A DNA stretch of 64,000 nt from Puniceicoccaceae bacterium. Lineage in GTDB: Bacteria; Verrucomicrobiota; Verrucomicrobiia; Opitutales; JAFGAQ01. The notes under the pieces were generated by a model that was not told the DNA's origin, did no database searches, and saw nothing but the letters and a program-made list of their open reading frames with translations. Position 1 is the first letter of the stretch, and the number at the start of each line of letters is the position of its first letter. Shown in pieces: positions 53,238 to 61,900 of this stretch. Made by a program: the position numbers and the translations under genes. Location: the NCBI GenBank assembly GCA_040224245.1, contig JBEGIR010000014.1, positions 1 through 64,000 on the forward strand, written 5' to 3'.

Positions 53238-54503
53238 ATGCTTGGAGAAACGTTGCGCCTGTTCCTTTTTAGCCTCTCCCTGGGTGCGCTGGTAGGCTTA
53301 GTTCGCCAGTGGGCAGACCGATCTGAGATTGGAGAGGACGGTGCTGCGGAATCCAGTGCAGGACTGCGGACCTATGCCCTTTGGAGTTTTTTGGGAACAT
53401 TGTCAGTGTACTGCAGTGTGCAATTCCATAGCTGGACGTTTCCCATCGTGCTGACACTGTTTGGGAGCTACCTCATCGTTGGTTACGCGCTTGAACATAC
53501 CGGAAAGGCCGGGATCGGGTTGACCAGCTATGCGGCTGGGCTGATTACCTTTCTGATGGGGGCGATGGTGATGTGGGGAGAGCTTCGCGTTGCAGTTGCG
53601 ATTGCGGCCGCGCTTGGGGTGTTGATTGCAGTGAAACAGTCGACCCATGCGTTCACCCGCCACATTCGTCCAGAAGATGTGCGCATCGCCCTGCAGTTTC
53701 TGGTCGTGACAGGTTTGATCCTTCCCATTGTGCCAAATGCGGGAATGGGTCCAGCAGACGCAATCAATCCCTACAAAATCTGGTGGATGGTCGTGCTGAT
53801 TTCTGGATTGGGATTTGCCGGGTACCTGGGTATTCGGGTCCTGGGTGCCAATGCGGGCATCCTGATGACCGGGGTGGCAGGTGGGTTTGCGTCCAGCACA
53901 GCAACGACACTGGCACTATCCCGGGCGAGTCGGCAGATGCCGGAATTGTCAACCAGTCTGGGACTTGGCATTTTGCTCGCGTGCACCATCATGTTTGCGC
54001 GAGTTTGGGCGATTTTGCTGACCTTGCATTCCGAGCTGGCCTTTCTGCTGATCCTCCCGTTTTGCCTGATGGCCGCACCGGGTGTCGTGACGCTTCTGGT
54101 CGTATGGATCAGAGGGTGGGATCAAGGCAAGATCGATACCCCCGAATTGAAGAATCCATTAAGCCTCGGCGTCGCGATAAAATTTGCACTGCTTTATGCT
54201 GTGATCGTGTTGTTGGTGACGCTGTCGCGGGAATGGAGTGCCGACAAAGGGTTGTATTTGGTTTCGTTTCTATCGGGGTTGACGGATATGGATGCGATTG
54301 CGTTGTCCCTGACCGATATGGTGAAACAGGAAACGGTTGGCCTTGAACTCGCGGCAAAAGGCATCGTCATCGGTGCCATCGCAAACACGCTGTTCAAAGC
54401 AGGATTTGCGATTTATGCGGGTTCGAAAGCACTTCGCGGCGTTGTGTTCGTAGGCATGGGCAGCATGGTGCTGGCCGGTGTTGCAGGCTGGTGGATGCTG
54501 TGA
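53238..54503 (+). CDS. MgtC/SapB-DUF4010 membrane protein
   Basis: The 421-residue protein has about ten transmembrane helices. The first 140 residues match MgtC/SapB (LGALVGLVRQWADR, AGLRTYALWSFLGTLSVY), and the rest matches DUF4010 (GGFASSTATTLALSRASRQM; LVSFLSGLTDMDAIALSL). MgtC is linked to survival at low magnesium and to ATP-synthase control, but the role of the DUF4010 fusion is unknown. The gene starts 180 bases from the divergent GH67 gene and is followed by a convergent site-2 protease gene. Confidence 0.88.
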   Translation: MLGETLRLFLFSLSLGALVGLVRQWADRSEIGEDGAAESSAGLRTYALWSFLGTLSVYCSVQFHSWTFPIVLTLFGSYLIVGYALEHTGKAGIGLTSYAAGLITFLMGAMVMWGELRVAVAIAAALGVLIAVKQSTHAFTRHIRPEDVRIALQFLVVTGLILPIVPNAGMGPADAINPYKIWWMVVLISGLGFAGYLGIRVLGANAGILMTGVAGGFASSTATTLALSRASRQMPELSTSLGLGILLACTIMFARVWAILLTLHSELAFLLILPFCLMAAPGVVTLLVVWIRGWDQGKIDTPELKNPLSLGVAIKFALLYAVIVLLVTLSREWSADKGLYLVSFLSGLTDMDAIALSLTDMVKQETVGLELAAKGIVIGAIANTLFKAGFAIYAGSKALRGVVFVGMGSMVLAGVAGWWML

Positions 54504-54570
54504 GATGAATCGCTCCCCGTCTGGGAAGCAGGAGCGCACCTGATTTTTTGGGGCTGCCTTCAAGCAACCA

Positions 54571-55230
54571 CTACGATTGTCGCTCTTGTTGCCATACGCG
54601 CCATGTATAACTTCCCAGAATGAGCATTAGCACCATGTTGAAGAGGGATCGGGTGTAGATCCAGAGCAGAATCGCCAGAATCACCAGGGTGATAAAACCA
54701 ATGATACAGGTGAGTTTCAGGTGACGGGGACCCAGAACGGTGCGGAGAATTTGTCCACCATCGAGCGGCAGAATGGGCATGAGATTGATGATGGACCAGA
54801 AGATGTTGATGAACACCATCACCGAAATGAAATACCCGATGAAGTAGCCCGCACGGGATTCCAGATCCAGCCATCCAGAGCTGGATTCGCTGATGCCGAG
54901 AAAGAGCAGGGCGAGCAAAATGCTCGCAGCGGGGCCGGCTGCTGTGACGAGAATGCTCTTGCCGCGATTGAATTGCTGCTGAGGGAAAGAGGCTGTGCCC
55001 CCCATGCCATGCAGTTGGATCACCGCCTGACTGGCCCCCACCTTGATTCCAGCCAGCGCGTGCCCGAGTTCGTGAATCAAAACCGAGTGAATTGCAGCGA
55101 GCATGAAGAGCAGCACACGAAACCAGTCGTCAGCCGCTTGTGCGTACAATGCACCTCCCAGAAATGCGGTGAGCAGAAAGAACGTCCAGTGAATGGAAAT
55201 GGGAATACGGAAAAGTCGGAATTCAATCAT
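54571..55230 (-). CDS. site-2 protease family (M50) intramembrane metalloprotease
   Basis: The zinc-binding motif HELGH is at residues 53-57 in VLIHELGHALAGIKVG, and the second metal ligand lies in INLMPILPLDGGQIL (LDG motif). It has five or six membrane helices in 219 residues. Such small M50 proteins cut membrane-bound substrates, but the substrate is unknown. The start MIEFRLFRIPISIHW at 55230 is typical of this subgroup (RIPIxxHW); a further ATG at 55302 would add 24 unlikely residues. Confidence 0.88.
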   Translation of the reverse strand: MIEFRLFRIPISIHWTFFLLTAFLGGALYAQAADDWFRVLLFMLAAIHSVLIHELGHALAGIKVGASQAVIQLHGMGGTASFPQQQFNRGKSILVTAAGPAASILLALLFLGISESSSGWLDLESRAGYFIGYFISVMVFINIFWSIINLMPILPLDGGQILRTVLGPRHLKLTCIIGFITLVILAILLWIYTRSLFNMVLMLILGSYTWRVWQQERQS

Positions 55231-55422
55231 GATGATGGCTGGAAGTGTGTGAGGTCCCTGGCATTTCGCAAGGCAGATTGAGAATCGTCTTAATGGATGC
55301 AAATCAGAGCAAAGCTTGGATCTCCAGGAAGTAGTATAAAAAAATGAGTTTCCAATTTTCTCCTCTTGACGAATCCCAACCCATGGCTTTTAGTCAGGTT
55401 TTTGAGCTTGAAGCTCAGGCGT

Positions 55423-55497
55423 TGCCCGGTAGCTCAGCGGTAGAGCGATCGGCTGTTAACCGATTGGTCGCTGGTTCGATCCCAGCCCGGGCAGCCA
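55423..55497 (+). tRNA. tRNA-Asn (anticodon GTT)
   Basis: The acceptor stem pairs TGCCCGG (55423-55429) with CCGGGCA (55487-55493), discriminator G and encoded CCA (55495-55497). The anticodon arm is ATCGG-CTGTTAA-CCGAT with anticodon GTT at 55455-55457, and the T-arm has GGTTCGATC. All arms are intact. Its 3' half is repeated 340 bases downstream. Confidence 0.95.
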
Positions 55498-55536
55498 TAT
55501 CCCCTCATCTCGAACCTCGCAAACGAATTGTATTGG
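55468..55536 (+). repeat. 69-bp direct repeat, copy 1 (tRNA-Asn 3' end plus flank)
   Basis: The segment from TCGCTGGTTCGATC in the tRNA T-arm to TATTGG is identical to 55808-55876. It includes the last 30 bases of the tRNA gene, the CCA, and 39 bases of flank that contain the TTG start of the GIY-YIG gene. Confidence 0.95.
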
Positions 55537-55791
55537 GTCTACGTTTTGGAAAACGCTGAAGGTCGGCTCTACATTGGCCAAACCGAGAATCTTGTGCATC
55601 GCCTGCACTCGCACAACTCTCCGGAGACGGAAACGATAGCACCGAGTTGGACTCACAAACATGGACCGTGGAAACTGTTGGGAAGCGAGAGCTACTCGAC
55701 ACGGTCCGAAGCTGTGCTTCGGGAAAGAGAACTGAAGCGATGGAAGAATCCTGGCAAGGTTCGAGCCGTTTTTGCAGCACCTGGCTGTTAA
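55528..55791 (+). CDS. minimal GIY-YIG nuclease-domain protein
   Basis: The protein is a single GIY-YIG domain of 87 residues: YWVYVLENAEGRLYIGQTEN (the VYV...YIG core), the Arg in LVHRLHSHN, and the catalytic Glu in TRSEAVLRERELKRW. This is the YhbQ/UvrC-like minimal form. It starts with TTG in the flank of tRNA-Asn (no ATG available) and its TAA stop (55789-55791) is formed by GGCTGTTAA, a copy of the tRNA anticodon-loop sequence. It lies between two copies of the tRNA 3' half. A role in mobility of this unit is possible (inference). Confidence 0.75.
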   Translation: MYWVYVLENAEGRLYIGQTENLVHRLHSHNSPETETIAPSWTHKHGPWKLLGSESYSTRSEAVLRERELKRWKNPGKVRAVFAAPGC

Positions 55792-55876
55792 TCCCGACGT
55801 GTCGGGATCGCTGGTTCGATCCCAGCCCGGGCAGCCATATCCCCTCATCTCGAACCTCGCAAACGAATTGTATTGG
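55783..55876 (+). repeat. second copy of the tRNA-Asn 3' half plus flank
   Basis: GGCTGTTAA (55783-55791) copies the tRNA anticodon loop. A 16-base perfect hairpin TCCCGA-CGTG-TCGGGA (55792-55807) replaces the 8 bases CCGATTGG of the real tRNA. Then 69 bases (55808-55876) are identical to copy 1, including the CCA end. There is no 5' half, so it cannot make a tRNA. Confidence 0.85.
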
Positions 55877-55970
55877 AAGAACCCTGGCAAGGCTTGGGCT
55901 GGGTTTCTCAAAGGGCACAAACGTCACCCAGTAGATTCTGCGAAAGATCGTTTGTCCCTCGTGAGCATTT
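55868..55970 (+). pseudogene. remnant of a second GIY-YIG gene, internally deleted
   Basis: After TTGTATTGG, the start of the intact gene, the sequence jumps directly to AAGAACCCTGGCAAGG, which matches AAGAATCCTGGCAAGG near the 3' end of the intact gene (16 bases, one mismatch). So almost the whole domain is lost; the junction lies at a TGG microhomology. The remnant frame continues into unrelated sequence, and its exact 3' limit is uncertain. Confidence 0.6.
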
Positions 55971-56411
55971 GTGGTAGTCTGCAAATCCTTGAGTTCATTT
56001 CTCACAGCCATTTCTTTATTCGTTTTCACTTGGAACTCGCTTCTTTGTGGAATGAATGCGCTTGTGCTCTGCCTTCATCAGGAAGGGAAGGCGCACATTG
56101 AACTGTTGGCGAAGGATGCACCCGATGAGGAGAGTAACTGCGCGGGTTCTGATACCCGGGTTTCTGATTCAGATTGCCCTCCTTGCACAGACATCTCGCT
56201 CGCTTCGGTAGATTTGGGTTCTTTCCGGTCAAGTGATCTGGAATCGGTGCAGGCTCCACTACCCGTTGCTTTGCCCCTGATTGCAGGAAATCTACCTGAA
56301 GCTGCATTGCATCTGAGGTCAGCAATTGTGAGACCTCAGCTTCCCAGAGGACCACCAGTCTGTGAGGCTTTGTCCAAGCTCGTCAGCCGTTTCATCGTGC
56401 TGCGTCTCTGA
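55971..56411 (+). CDS. Cys-rich secreted protein upstream of the metal-efflux operon
   Basis: The N-terminus is signal-like (LTAISLFVFTWNSLLCGMNA), then LCLHQEGKAHIELL, a Cys cluster (SNCAGSDTRVSDSDCPPCTD), and an end with signs of a short repeat of charged and Leu-rich segments. Small secreted proteins with CLHxxGxxHxE and PCTD motifs often precede CzcC-type genes. That suggests a metal-binding helper (inference). The GTG at 55971 is the likely start. No function is established, and the 105 bases before czcC are otherwise empty. Confidence 0.6.
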   Translation: MVVCKSLSSFLTAISLFVFTWNSLLCGMNALVLCLHQEGKAHIELLAKDAPDEESNCAGSDTRVSDSDCPPCTDISLASVDLGSFRSSDLESVQAPLPVALPLIAGNLPEAALHLRSAIVRPQLPRGPPVCEALSKLVSRFIVLRL

Positions 56412-56516
56412 AAATCCTGATTCCATAAGTCGTGACGGTGGTTCAGTGCGAACTTCCCGTCTTCGTTCATCGGGCAACGTGCCCGTGATCATGGACTTAC
56501 GTAATCAGGATTTCAC

Positions 56517-57788
56517 ATGTACTTTTCTCAAAAAATTAGATTCACACCACTTTTCTTGTTGCTTCCTTTGGGAAGCCTTACAACTCAGACAAGCGTGGGT
56601 TCCGATATGGAGACCCTTTCCTATGTGCAGGTTCTACAGCGTGCACTTGCCGCCGACCCTCGGCTGGAGTGGTACACCGCCCTTGAGGATGCCGCCGAAG
56701 GACAGATCACTCAGGCAGGGCTTCGCCCGAATCCCGTTGTCGGTGCCGAGTTGGAGAATTTCCTCGGCACAGGACCTTTATCGGGTGTCGATGGTCTGGA
56801 GATCTCGCTCGGGATACGACAGCTGATCGAAACGGCGGACAAACTTGAAAAACGAAAGGCTCTCGCAGAGGCAGAACGAGATCTGATCGGCTGGGAACGC
56901 GAACGTATCCTGGCCGACATTGAAGCGTCTGTGCGCTCGGCATTCATGGATGTGTTGCTGGCGCAACAGCAACGCAATCTGCGAACCGAACAGCTTGCCC
57001 TGGCGGAGCGGAGTGCCGAGGAGACTGCCCGACTGGTCGAGGCTGCACGTTCCGCTCAGGTAGAGCAGGCAAGGGCAACACTTGCTGTGCGGCGTCAGCA
57101 GTTTGTGTTGCAACAAGCCGAGAGGAAATATCAGACCGCAAAAACGGTGCTTTCAAGCTATTGGGAAGAAGAGGCACATTCCGATTTCTCCGTGCAGGGT
57201 GAAATTCGGATCCAACCGACTACGCCGGAGTTTGTCGAATTGGCGTCCAAGCTGGTCAATACGGCGACACTGGCACGCTATTCGGCGGAGGAGCGGGCGC
57301 GCGAGGCCGCGCTCGAACTGGAGCAAGCCCGTGCCACCCCCGATGTTGAGGTTTTTGCGGGCAGTCGCTACTTCAATGAGAGGAATGGTGACATAGGGTT
57401 TCGGATGGGCGTCGAAATCCCTTGGCCTCTATTTGATAAGAATCAGGGCAACATTCGCACGGCAAGGGCACAACTACGGGCCGTCTGGCAGGAGCGGGAT
57501 GCTCAGCACCGTGAGCTTTTGATCGCCCTGAATCGAGCCTATCAGCAGCTGTTGAGCGCACACGCTGAGGCCATGGCGATTCAAACCGAACTCATCCCTT
57601 CTGCTGAAGCCACACTGCTTGAAACCGAAGCTGGCTACGAGCGCGGGCAGTTCACGCAATTGGCCGTATTGCAAAGCAGGAACACGCTTTTCGAAGTCCG
57701 CGAGAGCTATCTTGAAGCCGTGCAACGGTATGCTCTGGCTCAAGCCGAAATTGAGGCACTCACCCGGCCCGCAGCACTTCAACAATAA
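56517..57788 (+). CDS. czcC: outer membrane factor of a heavy-metal RND pump (CzcC-type)
   Basis: This TolC-fold protein forms the outer membrane channel of a tripartite pump. A signal peptide (FTPLFLLLPLGSLTTQTSVG) precedes two OEP-type repeats: ALAADPRLEWYTALEDAAEG with GLRPNPVVGAELENFLG, and later TPDVEVFAGSRYFNERNGDI with GVEIPWPLFDKNQGNIRTA. The long helices (ALAERSAEETARLVEAARSA) form the periplasmic barrel. Its 423 residues match CzcC. It is first in the operon with czcB (21 bases) and czcA. Confidence 0.9.
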   Translation: MYFSQKIRFTPLFLLLPLGSLTTQTSVGSDMETLSYVQVLQRALAADPRLEWYTALEDAAEGQITQAGLRPNPVVGAELENFLGTGPLSGVDGLEISLGIRQLIETADKLEKRKALAEAERDLIGWERERILADIEASVRSAFMDVLLAQQQRNLRTEQLALAERSAEETARLVEAARSAQVEQARATLAVRRQQFVLQQAERKYQTAKTVLSSYWEEEAHSDFSVQGEIRIQPTTPEFVELASKLVNTATLARYSAEERAREAALELEQARATPDVEVFAGSRYFNERNGDIGFRMGVEIPWPLFDKNQGNIRTARAQLRAVWQERDAQHRELLIALNRAYQQLLSAHAEAMAIQTELIPSAEATLLETEAGYERGQFTQLAVLQSRNTLFEVRESYLEAVQRYALAQAEIEALTRPAALQQ

Positions 57789-57809
57789 CTTTTTAATTCC
57801 ATTTTTTCT

Positions 57810-58925
57810 ATGAATAATGTTCTAAAGAACTTTAAAACAACAACTTATACGCGAAACGGATTGTGCGCAATTCTCTCGCTTTGCCTGGTTGCCGCGATCT
57901 GGAGCCAGGACGATCATGCCGGGCATGACCATTCCGAAGAAGCGGGGCATGGAGCGTTCCACGAGGAGCACGCAACCCATGATGACCACGCCCACACCGA
58001 AAAAAATGAGCGAGATCATGTGGATCATGGGGACGCTGAAGCGCGTCATGCTCATGCCGGCCACGACGATCATGCAGAGCATGGTGTGAATGAGAAGGGC
58101 ATCGTCTCAATCCCGGAAAGCGTACAACGTGAATTTGGCATCACGCTCTCTGTGGCGGGTCCTGGCGTCCTGCACGAAGAGGTCATCCTTCCCGGCGAAA
58201 TCGAGTTCAACCGGGAGCGACTAGCCTACGTAAACCCGCAGTACGACGGAACTGTAACCGCCATTGAGGTTCGACTTGCGGATCAAGTCAGGAAGGGACA
58301 AATCCTGGCGCTCCTGGAAAGCACCGAAACACTTCGTCCTTTTGACGTAAAAGCTCCTTTCGATGGAACGATTGTGAGCTACGACATTTCGCCAGGCGAA
58401 AGCGTCGAAGCAGGAACCCCGCTCTTCACGGTTGCCGACTTGTCGAGTGTATGGGCGGATTTGCGTATTTATCAGCGCGACTTGAATAAAGTGCGCAGAG
58501 GCCAGCGGGTGGTCATCGTCAATGGACACGATGGGCCGCAATTCACTGGAACGATCACTTATATTGCTCCGATGATCGACGAACATACGCGCACGGGCCT
58601 TGCGCGTGCCATTGTGGACAACGCAGGCGGTCAATGGCGTCCAGGACAGTTTGTGAAAGGCAACGTTTCCATTGAGGAGCACGAAGCGGAAATAGTGATC
58701 CCGCGGAGCGCCCTGCTATCTCACGAAGGAGAACCCGTCGTTTTTGTGCAAACGGACGAGGGATTTGAGCTGCGTCCTGTTCGCCTTGGCCACAGTGATG
58801 CCGTATCCGTCGAACTCGAAAGTGGACTCGAGGTTGGGGAAACCTACGTCACGCAGAACGCCATATCGCTGAAGGCGGAGTTAAACAAGGGTTCCTTCGG
58901 CGGACACGCCGGACATGTCCACTAA
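57810..58925 (+). CDS. czcB: periplasmic adaptor of a heavy-metal RND pump (CzcB-type)
   Basis: The membrane fusion protein links pump and channel. After a signal segment (LCAILSLCLVAAIWSQ) comes a His/Asp/Glu-rich stretch (about residues 33-95: DDHAGHDHSEEAGHGAF, HAHAGHDDHAEHG), with more than 20 His. It probably binds metal ions in the periplasm. The adaptor core follows: barrel-sandwich/lipoyl part (AYVNPQYDGTVTAIEVRLAD), a beta-barrel (VADLSSVWADLRIYQRDLNK) and the membrane-proximal part. No long alpha-hairpin is present. It precedes czcA by 17 bases. Confidence 0.92.
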   Translation: MNNVLKNFKTTTYTRNGLCAILSLCLVAAIWSQDDHAGHDHSEEAGHGAFHEEHATHDDHAHTEKNERDHVDHGDAEARHAHAGHDDHAEHGVNEKGIVSIPESVQREFGITLSVAGPGVLHEEVILPGEIEFNRERLAYVNPQYDGTVTAIEVRLADQVRKGQILALLESTETLRPFDVKAPFDGTIVSYDISPGESVEAGTPLFTVADLSSVWADLRIYQRDLNKVRRGQRVVIVNGHDGPQFTGTITYIAPMIDEHTRTGLARAIVDNAGGQWRPGQFVKGNVSIEEHEAEIVIPRSALLSHEGEPVVFVQTDEGFELRPVRLGHSDAVSVELESGLEVGETYVTQNAISLKAELNKGSFGGHAGHVH

Positions 58926-58942
58926 GCAAGGAGGATCATCCC

Positions 58943-61900
58943 ATGTTTCAAAAGATCATTGATACATCTCTGCACAACAAGCTGGTGATTGTGCTCCTGA
59001 CGATGGCCGTCATCGCTGGGGGTTACTGGAGTTATCGGCAGCTTCCCGTTGACGCTTTTCCCGACGTTTCACCTGCACTTGTACAGGTTTTCACTGTGAC
59101 CAAAGGCCTCGGCCCCGAGGAGGTTGAAAAGTTCGTCACCTTTCCGGTTGAGGCCGCGATGAGCGGTTTGCCAAAAGTCAAAGAAATCCGCTCCGTCTCC
59201 AATTTTGGCCTCTCAGTCGTCAGTGTCTATTTTGAGGAAGACACCGACATTTACTTTGCCCGGCAAGTGGTGGGCGAACGCCTGTCGGAAGCGCGAGAGG
59301 CCATACCCGAAGGCTTTGGCGAACCGGAGATGGGACCGATTTCCACTGGTCAGGGCCTTGTGCTCTACTACAATCTGATTGATACTACTGGCGAATACAG
59401 CCTCGAAGAGCTGCGCACGATTCAGGACTGGATCGTCAAATACAACCTGCAAACGGTGCCTGGCGTGACTGAGGTGCTGGGCATTGGCGGCTTTGTCAAA
59501 CAGTTCCAGGTCAACATTGATCCCGATGCCTTGCTGCGCTACAACATCTCTCTGAAAGGAGTCATCGAGCGAATCGAGGCCAACAACCAGAACGTCGGCG
59601 GACAGTTCATCGAACGTAACGGTGAGATGTTTATTGTCCGCTCCGAGGGACTGGCACAGGACATCCGCGATCTTGAGCGCATTGTCATCACCCATGAGGA
59701 CGGCACCCCCATCTTTCTCAACGATGTCGCGACGGTGGAGATCGGCGGCGAGATCCGTCAGGGACTGCAAACCCGCAATGGCTCGGAAGAGGTTGTCTCT
59801 GGTATGGTCATCAAGCTCTATGGCACCAACTCGTCTACCGTCATTGAAGCGGTAGAGGCCAAGCTCGCTGAGATTGAAGCGGCACTCCCGGAAGGTGTGG
59901 TGATCGACCCCTATTACCAACAGAAGACACTCGTTGAATCGTCAGTCAGAACTGTAACGAGTGCGCTTCTGCAGGGCATCGCCTTGGTGGTACTGGTGCT
60001 GCTTGTCTTTATCGGAGGTTTCCGTCCCAGCATCGTTGTTTCCCTCGCGATTCCGTTCTCGGTCCTTTTCGCTACGGTTGCGATGTATTACTTCGGAATA
60101 TCGGCCAATTTGATGTCCCTGGGAGGATTGGCCATCGCGATTGGCATGATGGTCGACGGAACCATCGTGATGGTGGAAAACACAGATCGCCTCTTGCGTT
60201 CTTCCGTTTCCGGCGAATCGAAGTCACGCACGATCTCGCGCGCCTGCCTGGAGGTGGCGCAGCCCATCACGTTTGCGATCCTTATCGTGGTTCTCGTATT
60301 CATACCACTTTTTACGCTGCAGGGGGTCGAGGGTAAGATGTTCCGGCCTCTGGCCTATACGGTGGCGCTGGCCATGTTTGGCTCGTTGATCTATGCATTG
60401 ATTGGAGCACCGGTGTTTTCCGCGCTTTTCATGAGAAAGCCCCGTTCGAAAAAAGGTGCAGAAGCATCTTCCCCACGCGAAGTCTGGGTGGTGCGGCAGC
60501 TTGTGACCGTCTACCGGCCAATCGTGAGGCTGTTTGTGCATGTTCGCATCCTGGCGATCACGGTGGCGCTCGTCCTTATCGCAGTGGGAGCCTGGATTTT
60601 TCCGAAGCTCGGATCCGAGTTTACCCCGCGACTGATGGAAGGGGACATCATTGCCAATCTCTCGATGGCACCCTCTGTTTCTCTCGAAGAAACAAAGCGC
60701 AACTCACTGATCGCAGAGACCCGACTGCTTCAGATCCCTGAAATCGAGCAAGCTATTTCGCGCATTGGTCGCGGTGAGGTCGGTGCCCACGCCGACCCTA
60801 TCAACAGCGTGCACATGATGGTTGTTCTCAAAGACAAATTGCAGTGGCGCGAGGGTTTTGGGCAGGTCGATATTGAAAATGCCATGCGCGAGGTCCTGGC
60901 AGGCATGCCAGGAGTGCAAGTCAATATCACCCAGCCCATCCAGTTGAGCGTCGATGAACTCATCGGTGGAACCAAGGCACAACTGGCCGTCAAACTCTTT
61001 GGCTCCGACCTGGATGTCCTGAAGGAACAGGGTGACGCAATTGCTGCCATCGTTGGCGATATCGAAGGTGCGGCTGACGTGCAGACGGGTCAGGTTATCG
61101 GATCTCCGCAGATCGTGGTGCGGCCCGACCGCGAAGCCATTGCCCGCCACGGCCTGAATCTTGCCGAGGTGCAGGGATTGATCGAAGCGGCTGTGGGAGG
61201 AGTCGAAGCAGGGCAGATCTACGAAGGAGTTCAGCGCTATGACATTTATGTCCGGTATCGCGAGGAAGCCCGCGACTCGATTGAAGACCTGCGCCACCTG
61301 ATCGTGCAAACCCATGAGGGTACGTTGTTGCCGTTGGATGAGCTGGCGACCATTCGGGAGATCGTCGGTCCACGACAGATTGTCCGCGAAAACAACCAGC
61401 GCTATTTGGAGATTCAGGCGAATGTCGTGGGCAGGGACATCGGCAGTTTCGTTGAAGAAGCCCAAGCGGCACTCGATTCACAATTGACGCTTCCGCCGGG
61501 CTATCTGATTTCCTGGGGCGGCCAATATGAGCTGCAACAAGAAGCCAACCAACGACTCGTTATTGTGATTCCCGTGACGCTCGCATTGATCGCACTGTTG
61601 CTCTACATTTCCTTCGGGTCGATTAAGAACACTGTCCTGATATTGCTCAATATTCCATTGGCACTGGTTGGCGGTGTCGTGGGGCTTTGGCTCGCAGGAG
61701 AAAATCTATCGGCCCCATCCAGCATCGGGTTTATCGCTCTTTTCGGTATCGCCCTGGGCAATGGCATGGTGTTGCTGACCTACCTGAACCAGTTGATCCG
61801 CGAGGGTAAAGCGGTGGATGAAGCGAGCATCGAAGGTGCCTGTCTGCGGGTGCGCCCTGTGCTGATGACAGCGGGCACAACGCTCCTGGGCTTGCTTCCC

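Noticed and set aside
55456-56029. Minus-strand frames of 154 and 174 residues across tRNA-Asn and its copy, with strings such as GLGSNQRP
   Set aside because: They are the reverse translation of the tRNA and its duplicate plus the GIY-YIG gene. The SNQRP-type ending is a known artefact of reading tRNA genes on the wrong strand.
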